Assembly: GCF_964656455.1 (NCBI RefSeq)
Contig: NC_135717.1
Span: 372,001-436,000 of the forward strand
Source of the DNA: Halichoerus grypus
Lineage: Eukaryota; Chordata; Mammalia; Carnivora; Phocidae
Direction: 5' to 3'
DNA length: 64,000 bases
A program made the position numbers and the translations under genes. The notes under the pieces were generated by a model. That model ran no database searches. It had not been told where the DNA came from and saw nothing but the letters and a program-made list of their open reading frames with translations. Positions 11,546 through 23,790 of this stretch are shown here, piece by piece; within the stretch, counting starts at the first letter, position 1; every line of letters begins with the position of its first letter.

Positions 11546-12929
11546 CGAGGGTCCCGGGGACCCGGCCTACCACGAAGCTGCGTGGGAAGGAGACCACAGC
11601 TGCAGAGAAGCAGCCGCCAGCAGGGGCCTGCACGCGTGTCCCCGACAGCCTCCGCCAGCCTGGATGAGCACAGAGCGCATGCTCCTGGGCCTGTGTTCTC
11701 GTGCTCCCCCAGGGAGGTCAGGCCACTAGGTCCCCAGCTTCCACACGACGAAGCTCTCCAGGAACAGGAGGACAATGTCCCGTCCTTCCCACGAGGCAGG
11801 GATGCATGATCCAGGAGTTTTAGGGACCACAGACAACATCCTCCAGAAGCTGCGCTCCTGGTCTTCTCAAAGGGCACCGAGAGACTGTGGGGAGGGGGGC
11901 GGTGACAACTTCTCAAGGGTCCTGGCAACCCAGCCCCCGGCCAGCCTTCCCCACACTCTGCTTCGCTGTGAAATCCTGCCCACGGAGGTCTGACTCACAA
12001 ACACCCATGTGCCTGGATCCCAGCTCAACAGCTCAGTGACGTCGGCACTGCCCCCGGGACCCCTCAGGTGACAGGTCCCCTCCAGTGACCATGGCTCCAG
12101 GAAAAAGAATCACAGGGTGCGTCCTTCTGTCGCTCCAGGTGTGAGCTGTTGGGTCTCGTGGGCGCCCGTCCTGTGGGGGGACACACGTTTCCTGCGACTT
12201 CTCCAGGGTGAGCGCCGGGCACTCCTGTGTGCACAGGTGCCGCTAAACACTGTTCCCCAAGAGTTGAACCAAATGGCCCCCTGACCAGCACACACTGCAC
12301 GTCTTCAGGTCGGGGCGGTGACGGGAGCTTGGGAACGTGGGTCAGTGGTTGGGAGACTCTGCCTGACACGGTAGTCTGGGGGGGTGCGGGGGGCCTCCCC
12401 CTCACACCTGAGCGTCACAGAAGCCACCCACCTCGAATGGCTGCTGACAGGGGCAGGACGCCCAAGAGCAAAAGAGCACAGGCACCCAGGGGACAGAGAA
12501 AGGGCTCAGCAGAGCAAGCAGGGCAGGACCCAGGGGACCTGGGGGACCTGGGGCCCAGAGTGCATCATCACCAGGGGCCGCCGGGGACCCCCTTCCTGCC
12601 CAGAAGCCCAGGCCTCGGAGAACTCCCTGCGACGCATCAGAGAAAACCATTGTGCGGAGCCCCAGACAGGCCCAGGAACACACTGCAGGCCGCCCCACGG
12701 AGCACAAAGGGGCCATCCTTCTCAGGACACTGGCCTCTGTCACCGCGGCCAGTGCAGCACTGGGCCCCACCCCAGCTGGCACGCAAAGGGGTTACTTCTT
12801 GCTTTGTTTCATTTTTTGTTTCTTCTTCTTTTAGAAGAAAAATGGTGGGAGGCCCCACTGGGCTACACTTAGGTCCCACCATCGACAGTGACTTCTCTGG
12901 CTGAACCCAGAGCTCCCACCCGGCTGTTC

Positions 12930-13540
12930 TGCATTCATGCATTCATCCATCCATCTGTCCGTCACCCCCAGTGTGAACTGAGTGCCCCTCTGTGCCCTGC
13001 ACGTTCTAACTGCTGGCAGTCACCAGGGGAAGGCAGGCGGGTTCCTGTCCACGGGGACTCCAGCCGGGAGAAAGACAGCAGGCACAAAATCATACAAACA
13101 CACATTCATCATGAAGTGCGCTCCGGGCATGAAGAGAACAGGAGGCACAGCGTTCAGAAAGACCACAGCAGAGACTGTGCGTGGAGGGCTCTCCATGAAG
13201 GAGAACTTGAGCCAGGCCCCATGCATCCAGGGCCAGCGTGCAAAGATGTGGGAGAAGGGTGACTGAGGCAGAGGACAGGGTGTACAAAGGCCCTGGGGCC
13301 ACAGTGAAATGGAGGGCACTGGATGCCACATGACCCAGCAGGGAGAGAAGCCCGGGGGCAGGAGCTGGGGTGGGGGAGGGAAGGGCTGGGATGTTATTCT
13401 AGAAGCCAAAGGAAGCCACAGAAGGTTCTGGCACTTCATCAGGTTTGCGCTGTGACGCTCCCTCTGATGGGGCCACCGGAGCGGCGAAGGAGGGGGAAGT
13501 CACTCAACAGGCAGCTGTGGGCAGCAGGCTCAGCAATCCC
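12930..13540 (+). repeat. Ancient LINE-like interspersed repeat, family unassigned
   Basis: The word order resembles a common old mammalian repeat: attcatccatccatctgtcc, then 'gcccctctgtgccctgcacg', then 'gtgtacaaaggccctggggc', then 'gaagccacagaaggttctgg'. It is highly diverged and I cannot name the family with confidence. Confidence 0.4.
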
Positions 13541-13920
13541 ACTGGCTGGGTCAGAGCCCGGGGGCCGAGGCCCAGTGACCGGCGTGGCAGCAGGTGGCTA
13601 AGGCGTGGCCCACACTGGACAGGCTGCTTCCGCTCCACGCAGAAGGAGGTGGAGATGGTGATCGGACCAAAGGCACAGGATCCTGCTCAATCAGATCCCG
13701 AGCTGGGGCCCCAGCATCTGGAGCCTCAGATGCAGACCGGGGCTGAGAGAGCATCGTCCACATGGCGTGCTCGCTGCCTTGCTCCGCCACCTGCCCTCCC
13801 TGACCTGGGCATCTTGGGGCAGCGCTCTGCTCCACAGGAAACAAAGACCGGCCGGCAGAAACCGTCTGGGCAGCGGAGACAGAACAGCAGGGCCCAGAGT
13901 TATCCGTGTAATCTCAGCAG

Positions 13921-13940
13921 GCGGGGGGGGGGGGGCGGGG
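13921..13940 (+). repeat. Poly-G tract
   Basis: A run of 13 G at 13923-13935 is followed by C and four more G. It can form a G-quadruplex and is prone to sequencing length error. Confidence 0.85.
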
Positions 13941-14689
13941 CGAGTGGCCAGGTTTCTCACACCGCCCAGAGCTGACCTGGCACTCCGGCGTGCCCCTGGC
14001 TGTTCTGCCTTCACAAATGGTGAGGAAAAGCTAATGGCCCGTCTCCTGCCGCCTCCCCAGGCTCCCGCCGCAAGCAGCGGGCGCGGCCCTATGGCGAGTG
14101 GGCACCCGCATCCCAGGCCCGCGGCGGGGCTGCCCACAGGCACCCTGAAGGGAGCAGAAGCCCCGCCTGTGAGCGGCTCTTCCCGCCAGGCTCTAGCACC
14201 TTGAGCCCCAAATGCCAAATGCCCAGGGGGTATTTTGTTGGTTGCTGCTCACAAAGCAAGCCCCCCCGCACAGGCATCCCTCCTGAAGTTCCCGTCTGCA
14301 GAACCTGGGCCGCGCGGGCTCCGTTTCCATTCGGGTCCCCTCCAGAGGATCCCCGAATCTGTCCTGGCGCATGGCCCTCCCCCATGTCAACCACACTTAG
14401 GTGCTCGCAGGGCAGGATTTCGCAGGGACCCTGAGCGCCCCTCCTGAAAATGGAGCAGGTGTGCGGTTTGTATGAAGGCCACCACCACATGGGGTGGCTC
14501 TGAGTTCCCCGTCCCCCAGGTCCCAAGGACAGTCCTTACCAGCTGACCACACCCGGGCTGCCAGGGCCTCCGCCGAGAATGAAAAGGGCGTGCTGGGTCC
14601 CCAGATGCGGTCTGCAGTGAAACAGGGTTTGGAAGGCCCCAAGATACTGCAGAAAAGCTTCACAGCCGGCTCCGGCTGAACCAGTCAGT

Positions 14690-15160
14690 GATTAACAGAG
14701 ACCTCCTGACAGCACAGACAGGGGCAGATGCCTATACCCATAGCAGCAAGATGCGTGATGGCCAAGGGGGGGGAGGGACGCAGGTGTCCACTGTTGTGAA
14801 CATAGGAACACAGTGTGGTCCAGCCACACGACAGCCTTAGAGGGAACCTGCCCCCATGGGGACAAGCCCCAAGGACAGGAGGTGGAGGGACACCAACCAG
14901 AAAACAGAAGGACATGCACGGGGACCCCACTCCCACGAGGTCCTGGAGTCCTCAGACTCACAGACACAGAGGGTAGACGGCGGGGCCGGGGCTGAGGGAG
15001 CAGCTGGGGGTCTGTGTGTCACGGGGACAGGGTCTCTGTGTGTGGGATGGAACGTTCTGGAGCCAGATGGGGGGATGGTGCCCCTGAACCGGACGCTGAG
15101 AAATGGTTAAGATGGCAAATTTTATGTTACTTGTATTTTACCAATTTAAAAAAACAAAAA
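14690..15160 (+). repeat. Decayed L1 3' tail, GC-enriched
   Basis: The last 60 bp follow the L1 3' UTR ending: gagaaatggttaagatggca followed by aattttatgttac and an A-rich end at about 15157. Upstream are the words of the same tail (gaggtcctggagtcctcaga; acagacacagagggtagacg). The copy is far richer in G and C than L1 normally is. A related copy lies at 37440-37840. Confidence 0.65.
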
Positions 15161-15389
15161 ACCAGAGCTCCAGGGAAACGCTGAATAACTGACCACGACC
15201 CATGGAGCCAGACGGCCATGCCCTGGGGTGCCCTGTCCCAGGGACGCAGCTCAGAGGCCTCATGCCCACCTCAGAGGCTAGAAACCGGAGGGAACCGGGT
15301 GGAGCCGGAGCCGGAGGGCGGGAGGGTCCCAGCACAAAGGAGGGTCCGAAAATAGTGAAGGCCTCGCAGGATTAGGGAGGAGCCAGGCC

Positions 15390-15580
15390 TCAGACAGAAC
15401 TATGTTCCTGAGCCCTAAAATCGGCAGCCGAGTATCCTTTTAAGTAGAAATGCTATGTTCCATGAATAAAACAAATTGGAAGATATTTTTATACTTAGAA
15501 AAATGGATTATAGCTCTTGGCAACACACACACTGCGGTGTCTCTCTGGAAAACCATAATTTAAACTGAACCTGGTGCCTC
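15390..15580. other. AT-rich unique intronic block
   Basis: About 190 bp of AT-rich sequence (for example gtatccttttaagtagaaat and gaagatatttttatactta) inside a GC-rich intron, without a repeat signature I recognise. It could be a conserved noncoding element or an unrecognised old transposon. Confidence 0.25.
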
Positions 15581-16840
15581 TGGCATTGGTCACCTGCTGG
15601 TCAGAGGGCAGCGTCCACCCTGCAGAAGAGGAGGGGTGCACAGGATGCCCACCCCCGAGCCCAGCCAGGCAGAGGGCCAGGCTGGGGTCCCGGGGGAACC
15701 TGCCTCCTACGGGGCTTCAGCACTTGGTGAGCCCCCCACCCCCATGAGACCAGCATTGCTGGAGCCTAAGAGCCAGGGTCAGCAGCCCCGACACTGTCCT
15801 AGGCGCAACCCTGGGCCAGGTCAGCCAGGTCGCTCCCCTGCACCCTGGAAGGCAGTTTACAGAAGCGAGCACACAAACGCAGTGCTCGGGCCTCAGAGCA
15901 TCTGCAAGCAGTAATAACAGTAATTATTATAATACATACCCCATAACTCACCCCAGCTAGCCCACATGCCACTTTTTCATCCCGGATTCCTGACTGAGCT
16001 CTTTTGATTCCCTTAAATGTGGCCTTCACCCACAGTGCTGCACTGCCCGGTGCGTCCCACATCACAGGAGGGCTCCCCGCCCGCCCTGCCCGCTGGGAAC
16101 CCGAACAGGCTGGTGGGGGACCCTGACGGGCATCGTGGGGCGGCCCCACAAGTCACTGCCTGTCCCTTCAAGGGCTGGCTGGCCCAAATTTGAGACTACA
16201 GCCGGACTCAGACATCCACCCACGGGCCTGGACATCCTGGCTCAGGCGAGCCAGGGTCCAGTGAGCACCGTAAAACCGCCTTTGTACCTGAGCCTCTGAG
16301 GCCGGGGCTGGGGGGCTAGAAGGTGACCTCACTTTTCCCACTCCCCAAACTGCCTCCATGGGTCCCCGGCCTCAAGAAAAGCCAGCTATGGCCCCTGGCA
16401 CGGCGTAAGGTAGCAAGCACAGGGAGCCTAGGGAGAGCCTGGCGACCCCTACCCCATCTCAAGGGGGCTCTGGGGCCAGGCTCTGGGACCTCCCTTGAGG
16501 GGGTGGGCAGGGGGTCCCATCAGGATGAGCAGGCCAAGCCAGCCACTTCCTCCCCGTCAGTCACGTCCTACCTCTGAAGGGTGCTGGGGACAGGGGGGCA
16601 AGACAGCGGAACTTTACAGTTTGCAAAGAGACACCATCCCGTTGGACCTGAGTGCACTTAGATGAATGTAAGGTGGGTGTGAGGAGGCGAACGGCCCACA
16701 CTAAGCGGCTGGGCGGCAGGGGTCGGCCCGGAGCTACACACCCCGGCACTGCTGTCCGGCACGGCAGGGCCCACAGGCTGCTTCCCTGACCCGGCCGTGG
16801 ACACAGGCGCCGTTTTCCGGAGCCGGTAAGAGGTACTCAC

Positions 16841-16887
16841 ATCTACTTCTCCTTGGTCGATCACATAGAAGTTATCTCCTTCGTCCC
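16841..16887 (-). CDS. PRKAR1B: PRKAR1B coding exon 5: cAMP-binding domain A, early strands
   Basis: This 47-nt exon completes the codon for G164 and encodes residues 165-179, DEGDNFYVIDQGEVD. These residues form the early beta strands of the first cyclic-nucleotide-binding domain. The acceptor is tttcgttccag before 16887 and the donor is GTAGAT|gtgagt at 16841/16840, giving phase 0. Human RI-beta, as I recall it, begins NEGD and has YVVDQ; this copy has DEGD and YVIDQ, which is the RI-alpha form at both positions. The exon lies only 429 bp from coding exon 4. Confidence 0.96.
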
Positions 16888-17316
16888 CTGGAACGAAAGA
16901 AAGCAGAGACCGTGGAGCACGCGGAGGGTACCCCATGGGCACCTCCGGCCTCCCTGTATGCAGTACCTGCAGCCTCGCTTCACCGAGGCCAAGCAACTCT
17001 GGGTTCCACACGTTTTTCCCTTAATTTTTTAAAAATAAAACGTGTACAAACACCACGATGGCCCAACACACACGGACAGTGATGTGGCCGGCACACGCTC
17101 CCGTGGCGCGGTCACCTGTGTCTCGCGTGGGTGGGGCACCTGCGGTCCACGCCTGGCCCATCCCGGGGTTCGACTCCGTTAACGAGTGCAGAGCGACATG
17201 CTCTGGTCTCATCAGTGACTTTCCTTAAGGGTGGACAACGGGTTTTGTGCTCACCCCCTGGGCACATCCAGGGCCCACAGCGCCCGCACTCTAGCTCAGA
17301 GAAGCAGGGAACGCAC
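16888..17316 (-). other. PRKAR1B: Short PRKAR1B intron between coding exons 4 and 5
   Basis: This 429-bp intron has a gtgcgt donor at its high-coordinate end and a ttcgttccag acceptor at its low-coordinate end. It contains a short AT-rich stretch at about 17018-17050 and nothing else I can name. Confidence 0.85.
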
Positions 17317-17378
17317 CTTGCTGTATGACGGTCTCCCCGGCGATGTGCGTGACAGGGAACATGGCGTCGAAGATGTCA
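17317..17378 (-). CDS. PRKAR1B: PRKAR1B coding exon 4: entry to cAMP-binding domain A
   Basis: This 62-nt exon supplies the last base of the codon for S143, residues 144-163 (DIFDAMFPVTHIAGETVIQQ) and the first base of G164. It is the start of the first cyclic-nucleotide-binding domain (helix A and first strand). The acceptor is ctcttccag before 17378 and the donor is CAGCAAG|gtgcgt at 17317/17316. Phases match both neighbours exactly (S split AG|T, G split G|GG). No change from the human protein is apparent to me here. Confidence 0.96.
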
Positions 17379-19429
17379 CTGGAAGAGAAAAACGTACCAC
17401 GTGTCGGAGCTGAAGCGACGCGGGGCACGGGGACCCCACTGCAACACCTCACATGGAGCAACCAGCTCGGTTCCCCTCGGGAAAATGGAAAAAGGAAATC
17501 AGGGTCTTTCGTAACCCTGCTGTCCAGGCACCAGCTCACCACCTGGGGATGCTTCTGTGCCGGGACAGACGGGGGTCCACTGTCAAAAATGGAATCACAC
17601 TGTACACATTGCTTTGGACACAAAAAACAAAGTAAGAACATACCGCAAACAGAGTAACAACAACAAAGTAACAACATACCGGAAGAACGGTTCTCACATC
17701 TATAAATATAGTCCTACCAGAACACTGCTTTCTGCATGCTTCTGGAGGGGAGACGCTTCCCCTCGAGGGGCGTCCTGAGACCCCAGACGCAGAACAATGT
17801 GTTAGACATGCAGAAGCCTGTGAGCCTGACCCTGGCTGTGCCAACAGGCAGTCTGGCCATTTAATTTCCGAAATGTGGTGGTGGAATAGACCAAACGGGC
17901 AGGACGTGGACAGCGGGGAGGTGGAGCGTGCCCACTGGGGACCCCTCATCTCCGCTGACCGCAACCAGGACGCAGTGTCAGAGATCAGCCTCATGCTCCC
18001 AAAATGCGATGGCCACCTTCAGGAGACAGCACCACCCACGGGTCCCTGACAGAGAAGTGGGCAGCCGGGGCCCCGCAGTGGGAAATGCACACTGCAGAGC
18101 TCTGGGCGGCCGGCCTCCTCTCGCCTGGCTGCTGAAACAGAAGAGTCTTGGAAACCTTCGCCCGACTGCTCAGGCTGAACCAACCTCAGAGGTACTCACA
18201 GGTGCTGGACGCAGGCTGAGTGCCGAGGTGCCAGGAGCAAACACAGAATCAGAGACGCAAACCACCCTGCGCCCTGCTGTTCCCAGGCTCCAGAAAACAT
18301 TAACAAGTCCTTCTTAAAGTAGTAGCTGTTTTCACCTCGGGGGTGGGGGGACCGGTGGGGGGCAGGGGCCCCTCCCCGCCTCCTCCTTCCCCCGGCACGG
18401 ACCTAGCATCTGTCCCCTGGCCTGGGCTGCACTTCTCAGCCACACCTTCCCTGGGGGAGCATCTGCAGATGGGTCTGGTCTGTTTTCCAAACTGCATTTC
18501 TTCAAAACCACAGCATCAGGGATCTCAAAATGAGCAGATCTTAAAGAAACGATTTTTCAATTCCTACCTCATTCTTTAAAAACTTTAAGTGGTAATGGTA
18601 AAATATTTCCACAAATGCCATTAGCAGTGAAGCTAACCCCAGGACCCACCACCATGCAGCCTGGGCAGGTGCCTCGGGCAGCGGTCAAGCCGCACAGTAG
18701 GGCCCCAGCCCACTGCCCTCCACACACACGGACGAACCAGTGAAAAGGCCTATGGTTATCATTCACACAGAGGTCCTGGTTGCAATTCTTACATTTTGTC
18801 CTGTGTTTCTTGACGCATGTGTACATGGAGACACGCAGACCTGGTGAATCCCCAGGGGCTGCCCTGCCTGGGCCTGGCCCAGCACCCCACTGACCACACA
18901 GGCTTCCCCCCTGGGGTATAGAAGGAGCATCCCAATCTGTGAACAGCAAGGCCAGAGAGCCCAGCCCCACTTACCAAAAAGGCCTGCTAGCCCCATTTCC
19001 TTTGGAAGAAGCTAACGTCCCCAGTGCCCCCCCAGCTCATCACCAAGGCTTGGACACAGGTGGTGTGCGGGACAGACACACACGCTCCCGCCGGCTCAGC
19101 CCATCCCCCGCTAAGAGGCCCCCCCTCCTTCCCCATCTTCTGCGTCTTCTCAAACAAAACCCAATCCTTCCTGCTTCTCAGCCCTTAACGGCATTAGAAG
19201 GCCCTGCCCATGCTACAAAAAGAAAACCGGTTTTCTATTCTAATCTGGAAGCGGCTTTACGAAGCTGCCGCCCGCATCTCAGAGAGTCTGACACATGGGT
19301 CCTGCCGCCCCCACCAGGATCACCAAGGACACTGGGCTTGGCACTCAGGCATCAGGGACTGTGCCAGGCCCGGGGACACAGTGCCCGGAGCTGCTGAGAC
19401 ACAGAAATGTGAAGACATTACTGTCCTCA

Positions 19430-19600
19430 CTCCATGAGGCCCCAAGGACGGGACCAGAGCTGGCCAAGCACCCTTCATCTGTCCGCTTGCACTGAGGTCA
19501 GACCTGCAGCTGTCTCGTCCAGACTAGGAAACCAGAGATGCTAAATAACTTTGCCAAGGCCCGCAGCTGGGAAGAGGTGAGGCCGGGCCGCACTCCTGCC
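19430..19600 (+). repeat. MIR-like fragment
   Basis: The words gaaaccagagatgctaaata, actttgccaaggcccgcagc and gggaagaggtgaggccgggc follow the order of the MIR core and its 3' side. It is diverged and the ends are approximate. Confidence 0.5.
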
Positions 19601-20829
19601 TTCCCGTGCAGGGCTCTGTGGGGCGCCGGGGGCTAAGCAAGGCCTCCTAGCGTGGAAGGGGAGGCGTGTTGGGGGGCACAGGGCCTTCCAGGTCTCAGAG
19701 AGCAGGTGATGGAGGGCCCTGATGCCAACCCCGGGGAAGCCACTGGCCAGGGAGAGGCACTGGTCATTGCCAGGAGGCAGGGCCCTCCAATCCCAGAGGC
19801 AGCCCCGTCAGAGAGGCTCCACCCTGCCCTCTGCTCTCAGTCTGACATGGGGTCCTCGGGCTCCTGAGCGGCCCCCAGGCCAGAGCAGGTGCTGCTCCCT
19901 CAATCGCGGGGAGCAGCTGACAAAGGGGTGCCCGCTCGCCTTATCCCAGTGTCCCTGTGGCCCTGTGGGCGCTTTTCACCAGGACCCTCCCACACACATA
20001 CCTGAGACGGCCCAAGCACCAAAGGGACCCTCAGGGTTGGACCAGGAGTGATGGGGGCAGAGGCATCATCTGTTAATTTTGCTTTAATTATAATTATTTA
20101 TTGGTACTGTTGGTTTTTGTCACTCTAGGTCAGGGGCTGGGTCTCAGCCCTGCTGTCCCGTGGACATCTTTGGCTTCCGGTTCTGCCTAGGCACCCCTTC
20201 CAGAATAAGGTTTTACCTGCATAAAATGGAATAAATAGAAAAACCAACGAAATCAACAACATGGAAACACAGTGGTTAAAATGCTTAAAGAACCCGCCTG
20301 CAGCGTCACAGCCCAGGGTCTGTCCTCCTGCGTCACAGAGCCAGGTGGGGCATGCCCAGCGACCACCCCAGTGGTGAGGGAGCCACGAGCATAAGCCTTA
20401 CTTTCAGACAACCTGCAAGAGCCAGGATGGGATGCAGAAGTGCCCACACTGTCCTCAGGTGACAAGATCATAGGCACCGCTCAGGCCTCAGCAGCCTGCT
20501 CACGACAGAGGGAAATGCCATCCATGTTCACGGACTCCTTCACAGCCCTCCTCCCTCCCTCTGTGCCGGCAGGCCTCTGTGCTGGGGGCCAGGAGCAGAG
20601 CATCACCAGTAGGGAGCTGCGTCAGGATGGTGGCCAGGGAATGGGCACTCCTGGACCCCAGCCACACCCGGACCTCGACCCAGGCAGAGCCACCATGACA
20701 CTCGGGCCTGCAAAGTGCTGGGTCCCCCAGATGACACACGGCTCAGAGACCACAGCCCTTTGGAAGCTCCCACCTGAGTCATTCCTCTTCCTGGTGCCCC
20801 TCGTTCCCTGGGCTCCTTAGCTCTTGCTC

Positions 20830-20990
20830 TCCAACCCCTGCAGCTGATGGTGTCCTGACTTCTTACTCCCCAGTGCACTGTGAGTTCTGAGAACAAAGAC
20901 CGTGTCTTCACTGCAGCCTGACACACAGCGCCCAGCCCGCGTCTGACTCACAGAAGGTCCTCGGTACAATATGGATTAAGGATAGAGATT
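20830..20990 (+). repeat. L2-like 3' end
   Basis: The segment resembles the L2 3' end ('cactgtgagttctgagaaca ... gtgtcttcactgcag ... acacagcgcccagcc ... cagaaggtcctcggtac'). It directly borders the TGGA-rich array, which may have grown from its end. Confidence 0.5.
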
Positions 20991-21780
20991 GGATGGGTGG
21001 ATGGATGGTGAATGGGGGGGGGGTGGACGGGTGGTGGGTGGAGGGTGGGTGGGTGGAAGGGTGGATGGATTGTAAATGGGGGGGTGGACGGGTGGTAGAT
21101 GGGTGGATGGATGTTGAATGGGGGGTGGATGGATGGTGGATGGGTGGATGGATGGGTGGATGGGTGGGTGGAAGGGTGGATGGATGGTAAATGGGGGGGT
21201 GGATGGGTGCTGGATGGGTGGATGGATGGTGAATGGGGGGGTGGATGGACGGGTAGATGGGTGGGTAGAGGGTGGATGGAAGGAAGGGTGGATGGATGGT
21301 GAATGGGGAGGTAGATGGATGGATAGATGGGTGGGTAGAGGGTGGATGGATGGTGAATGGGGGGGTGGATAGATGGGTGGGTGGAGGGTGGGTGGGTGGG
21401 TGGAAGCGTGGGTGGATGGTGAATGGGGGGATAGGTGGTGGATGGGAGGATGGATGGTGAATGGATGGTGCATAGGTGGGTGGAGGGTGGATGGAAGGAA
21501 GGGTGGATGGATGGTGAATGGGGAGGTAGATGGATGGATAGATGGGTGGGTGGAGGGTGGATGGACGGTGAATGGGGGGGTGGATAGATGGGTGGATGGA
21601 TGGTGGATAGGTGGGTGGAGGGTGGATGGAAGGAAGGGTGGGTGGATGGTGAATGGGGGGGCGGATGGATAAATAGATGGGTGGGTGGATGGAAGGAAGG
21701 GTGGATGGGTGGGTAGATGGGTGGGTTGTGGGTAGAGGGGTGGTGGGTGGGTATATGGGTGGGGGGTGGATGGAAGGATG
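20990..21780 (+). repeat. TGGA/GGGTGG-rich minisatellite, about 0.8 kb
   Basis: This array of about 790 bp is made of GGAT and GGGT words, with recurring longer phrases such as gggtggatggatggtgaatg followed by a run of six to eight G. A composite phrase, gggtagagggtggatggaag, recurs at about 21260 and, with small changes, near 21480 and 21610. Dense GGG runs with short loops (for example around 21033-21060) give strong G-quadruplex potential on the plus strand. The minus strand stays open for 316 codons of Pro/His/Ser-rich sequence, an artifact. Confidence 0.92.
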
Positions 21781-21934
21781 AGCTCTCTGTTAAGGTAGCT
21801 CCATGAGAGTAGATCAGCTAGAACAAGGTATGGGTCTTCTGACAGCTGCTTCCTGCAGCTATTTACTATGAAAACGGTGGCAGTTGATCTTGAATCCTCA
21901 GGCTGAACCCAGTACTCTCCACCCAAGAAGAAGC

Positions 21935-22080
21935 CTCATTAACATTCTTTCATTTAAACCTCAAAACCATAGAAAGACTTTGACCCCCATCACTGTCCCC
22001 ATGTATGCGCAGGAATATCAAGGTTCAGAAAGGTTAAGTGACTTGCCCATGGTCACACAGCTGGTTTGGGGTGCAGTAAG
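21935..22080 (+). repeat. MIR SINE
   Basis: The sequence tracks the MIR consensus over its central part: 'catttaaacctcaaaacc', then 'aggttcagaaaggttaag' and 'tgacttgcccatggtcacac' followed by agctggtttgg. This is the best preserved MIR in the window. Confidence 0.75.
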
Positions 22081-23299
22081 GCTGACCACCCCCTCAGGGT
22101 GCCATTCATTCATGCCACAGAAGGTGCACAACTGAACACACCAGGGTGGGGGGGGGTCTCTGTTCTCCCTGGCCATGCGTCCAGGACCCAACTCATGGGG
22201 TGGGTCTACACTGAGGTCTGGCCTCTGCAAAGGAGGCAGCCCCTGGCTCTTGCTAGCCGGACCAGACTCCTGGAGATGCTCTCAGGGTGGGAAGGCTGGA
22301 TGCCGCCTACACTTGCCAGACGACTTTGCATCAACCGCAGAGTGTCCCTCCCCTGGCCCCCGGTCACACCTCCACTTCCGGGCTCACCTGGCTGCCACCA
22401 GAGCCCCGCTGGCTGACTGGTCCCCTTGGTCCTCTGTGACCAGGTGGGAAAACCTGATGTGATCTGGTGGTCTTCCCAGAGAAAGCTGTATCCTGCCGGC
22501 TGGGGGTCTCATCCTGAGAGCTGCATTCTCCCTGGTTCCAGCAATGAGGGCATCACCTTCAAAGCCTAGACCCTTCCCCTTCATGCCTGACTCCCTAGTG
22601 GGGAGGCCTCCCAACTGTTCACTTGAGAGTCATGTTTTCAATGACACAACCAAAATGAGGTCTCACCCTGGAAGTCAGAACAGCACCAATGAATCCCAGC
22701 TTTCTATATTTCCAGGAGAAACCATGCAAGTGTTCTCTTCGGTCTTGGGGAGCTCATCTCCACTAAATAAAGGCAGTTTGAATCCCCACCACAAAGAAAA
22801 GTTTGGGGTTTTGTTCGTTTTCAATCTAAACCCCACAGACAGTCCAAATGCAAGTAAATGTTTAGAACATGACCTACTGGTAAGTTACTCATCTTGACCT
22901 TGAAAATAAGACTTTACAAGTTAATACCAAGCCAGCTGGCCGAAGCCCACTGGACACTTCACTTGACCATTCAGGAGGTAAGCACAGGTTAAACTGCCTC
23001 CAAGCTGGAAAACAAAGTCTAGGGCAAGAAGGGAAGGCATGGTCGGGGGGCCTGGGGAGGGCCTCCCTCCACCTTCCCGTGCAGCTCCCACTCCCTGGGA
23101 CGCCAGCACCAGGCAAGCTCCACCAGACCCTTCTGTCGCCTTGGGCCAGCCCCCATCTCCTCCTCTGTCCCGGCAGAAGCCAGACCCTGGGCCCCTGAGC
23201 CCTCGGGGGTGTCAACAGGACATCTCTGAATGCCCTCGGTCCCTCCCAGAAGGGAGAGAGCATGTTGTTGTCTCAAGGTCAGAAGAGCCCACTCCCGGG

Positions 23300-23440
23300 G
23301 TGAAATCTCAGTACGACCTCGTGGCATTTGTCACCATCATCCCCATTGTCCTCATTTCCAGGCGAGAGGAGGTCTGAGGCCCAGAGAGGGTAAGGAACTC
23401 ACTCAGGGTCACACAGCCAGGAGGTGCGAATGCAAGACTC
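23300..23440 (+). repeat. MIR SINE
   Basis: The sequence follows the MIR core: 'tcatttccaggcgagagg', 'aggcccagagagggtaag', then 'cagggtcacacagccagg'. The boundaries are approximate. Confidence 0.7.
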
Positions 23441-23514
23441 CAAACTAGGTGATCCGGCATGTAAGCCAAGTTCCCTAATAGCAGGATGTGTGCTCGGCGA
23501 TGGGTTCGTGTGAA

Positions 23515-23790
23515 CTTTACTAAATTAAAACACTTCCCTTCTAGGCTTAGTTTGCTAAGAGTTTTTATATTGCTAAGCTTTATCAAATTCTTTTTCAGCA
23601 TCTACATGAGATACCGCACAGATGTTTTTTCCTGTGGTCCATTAATGTGGAGAGTGTTCTGAACTCGAACCGTCCTTGAAACCCTACTTGGTCTCGATGG
23701 GTGGTTTTCAAAAGGCAAGCTGGATCTGTTTGGCTATTGAGGATTTTTGCATCCACATTCACAGACTACATACTACACCTTATAGCTCTT
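23515..23790 (-). repeat. L1 ORF2 fragment, antisense
   Basis: The reverse of L1 ORF2 is recognisable: tttgctaagagtttttatat, then tttttcagcatctacatgag, then 'ccctacttggtctcgatgg', then ctattgaggatttttgcatc. It is an old broken fragment with no open frame. Confidence 0.7.

Noticed and set aside
20976..21926. 316-codon minus-strand frame rich in Pro, His and Ser
   Set aside because: It is the reverse of the TGGA/GGGTGG array; repetition keeps it open.
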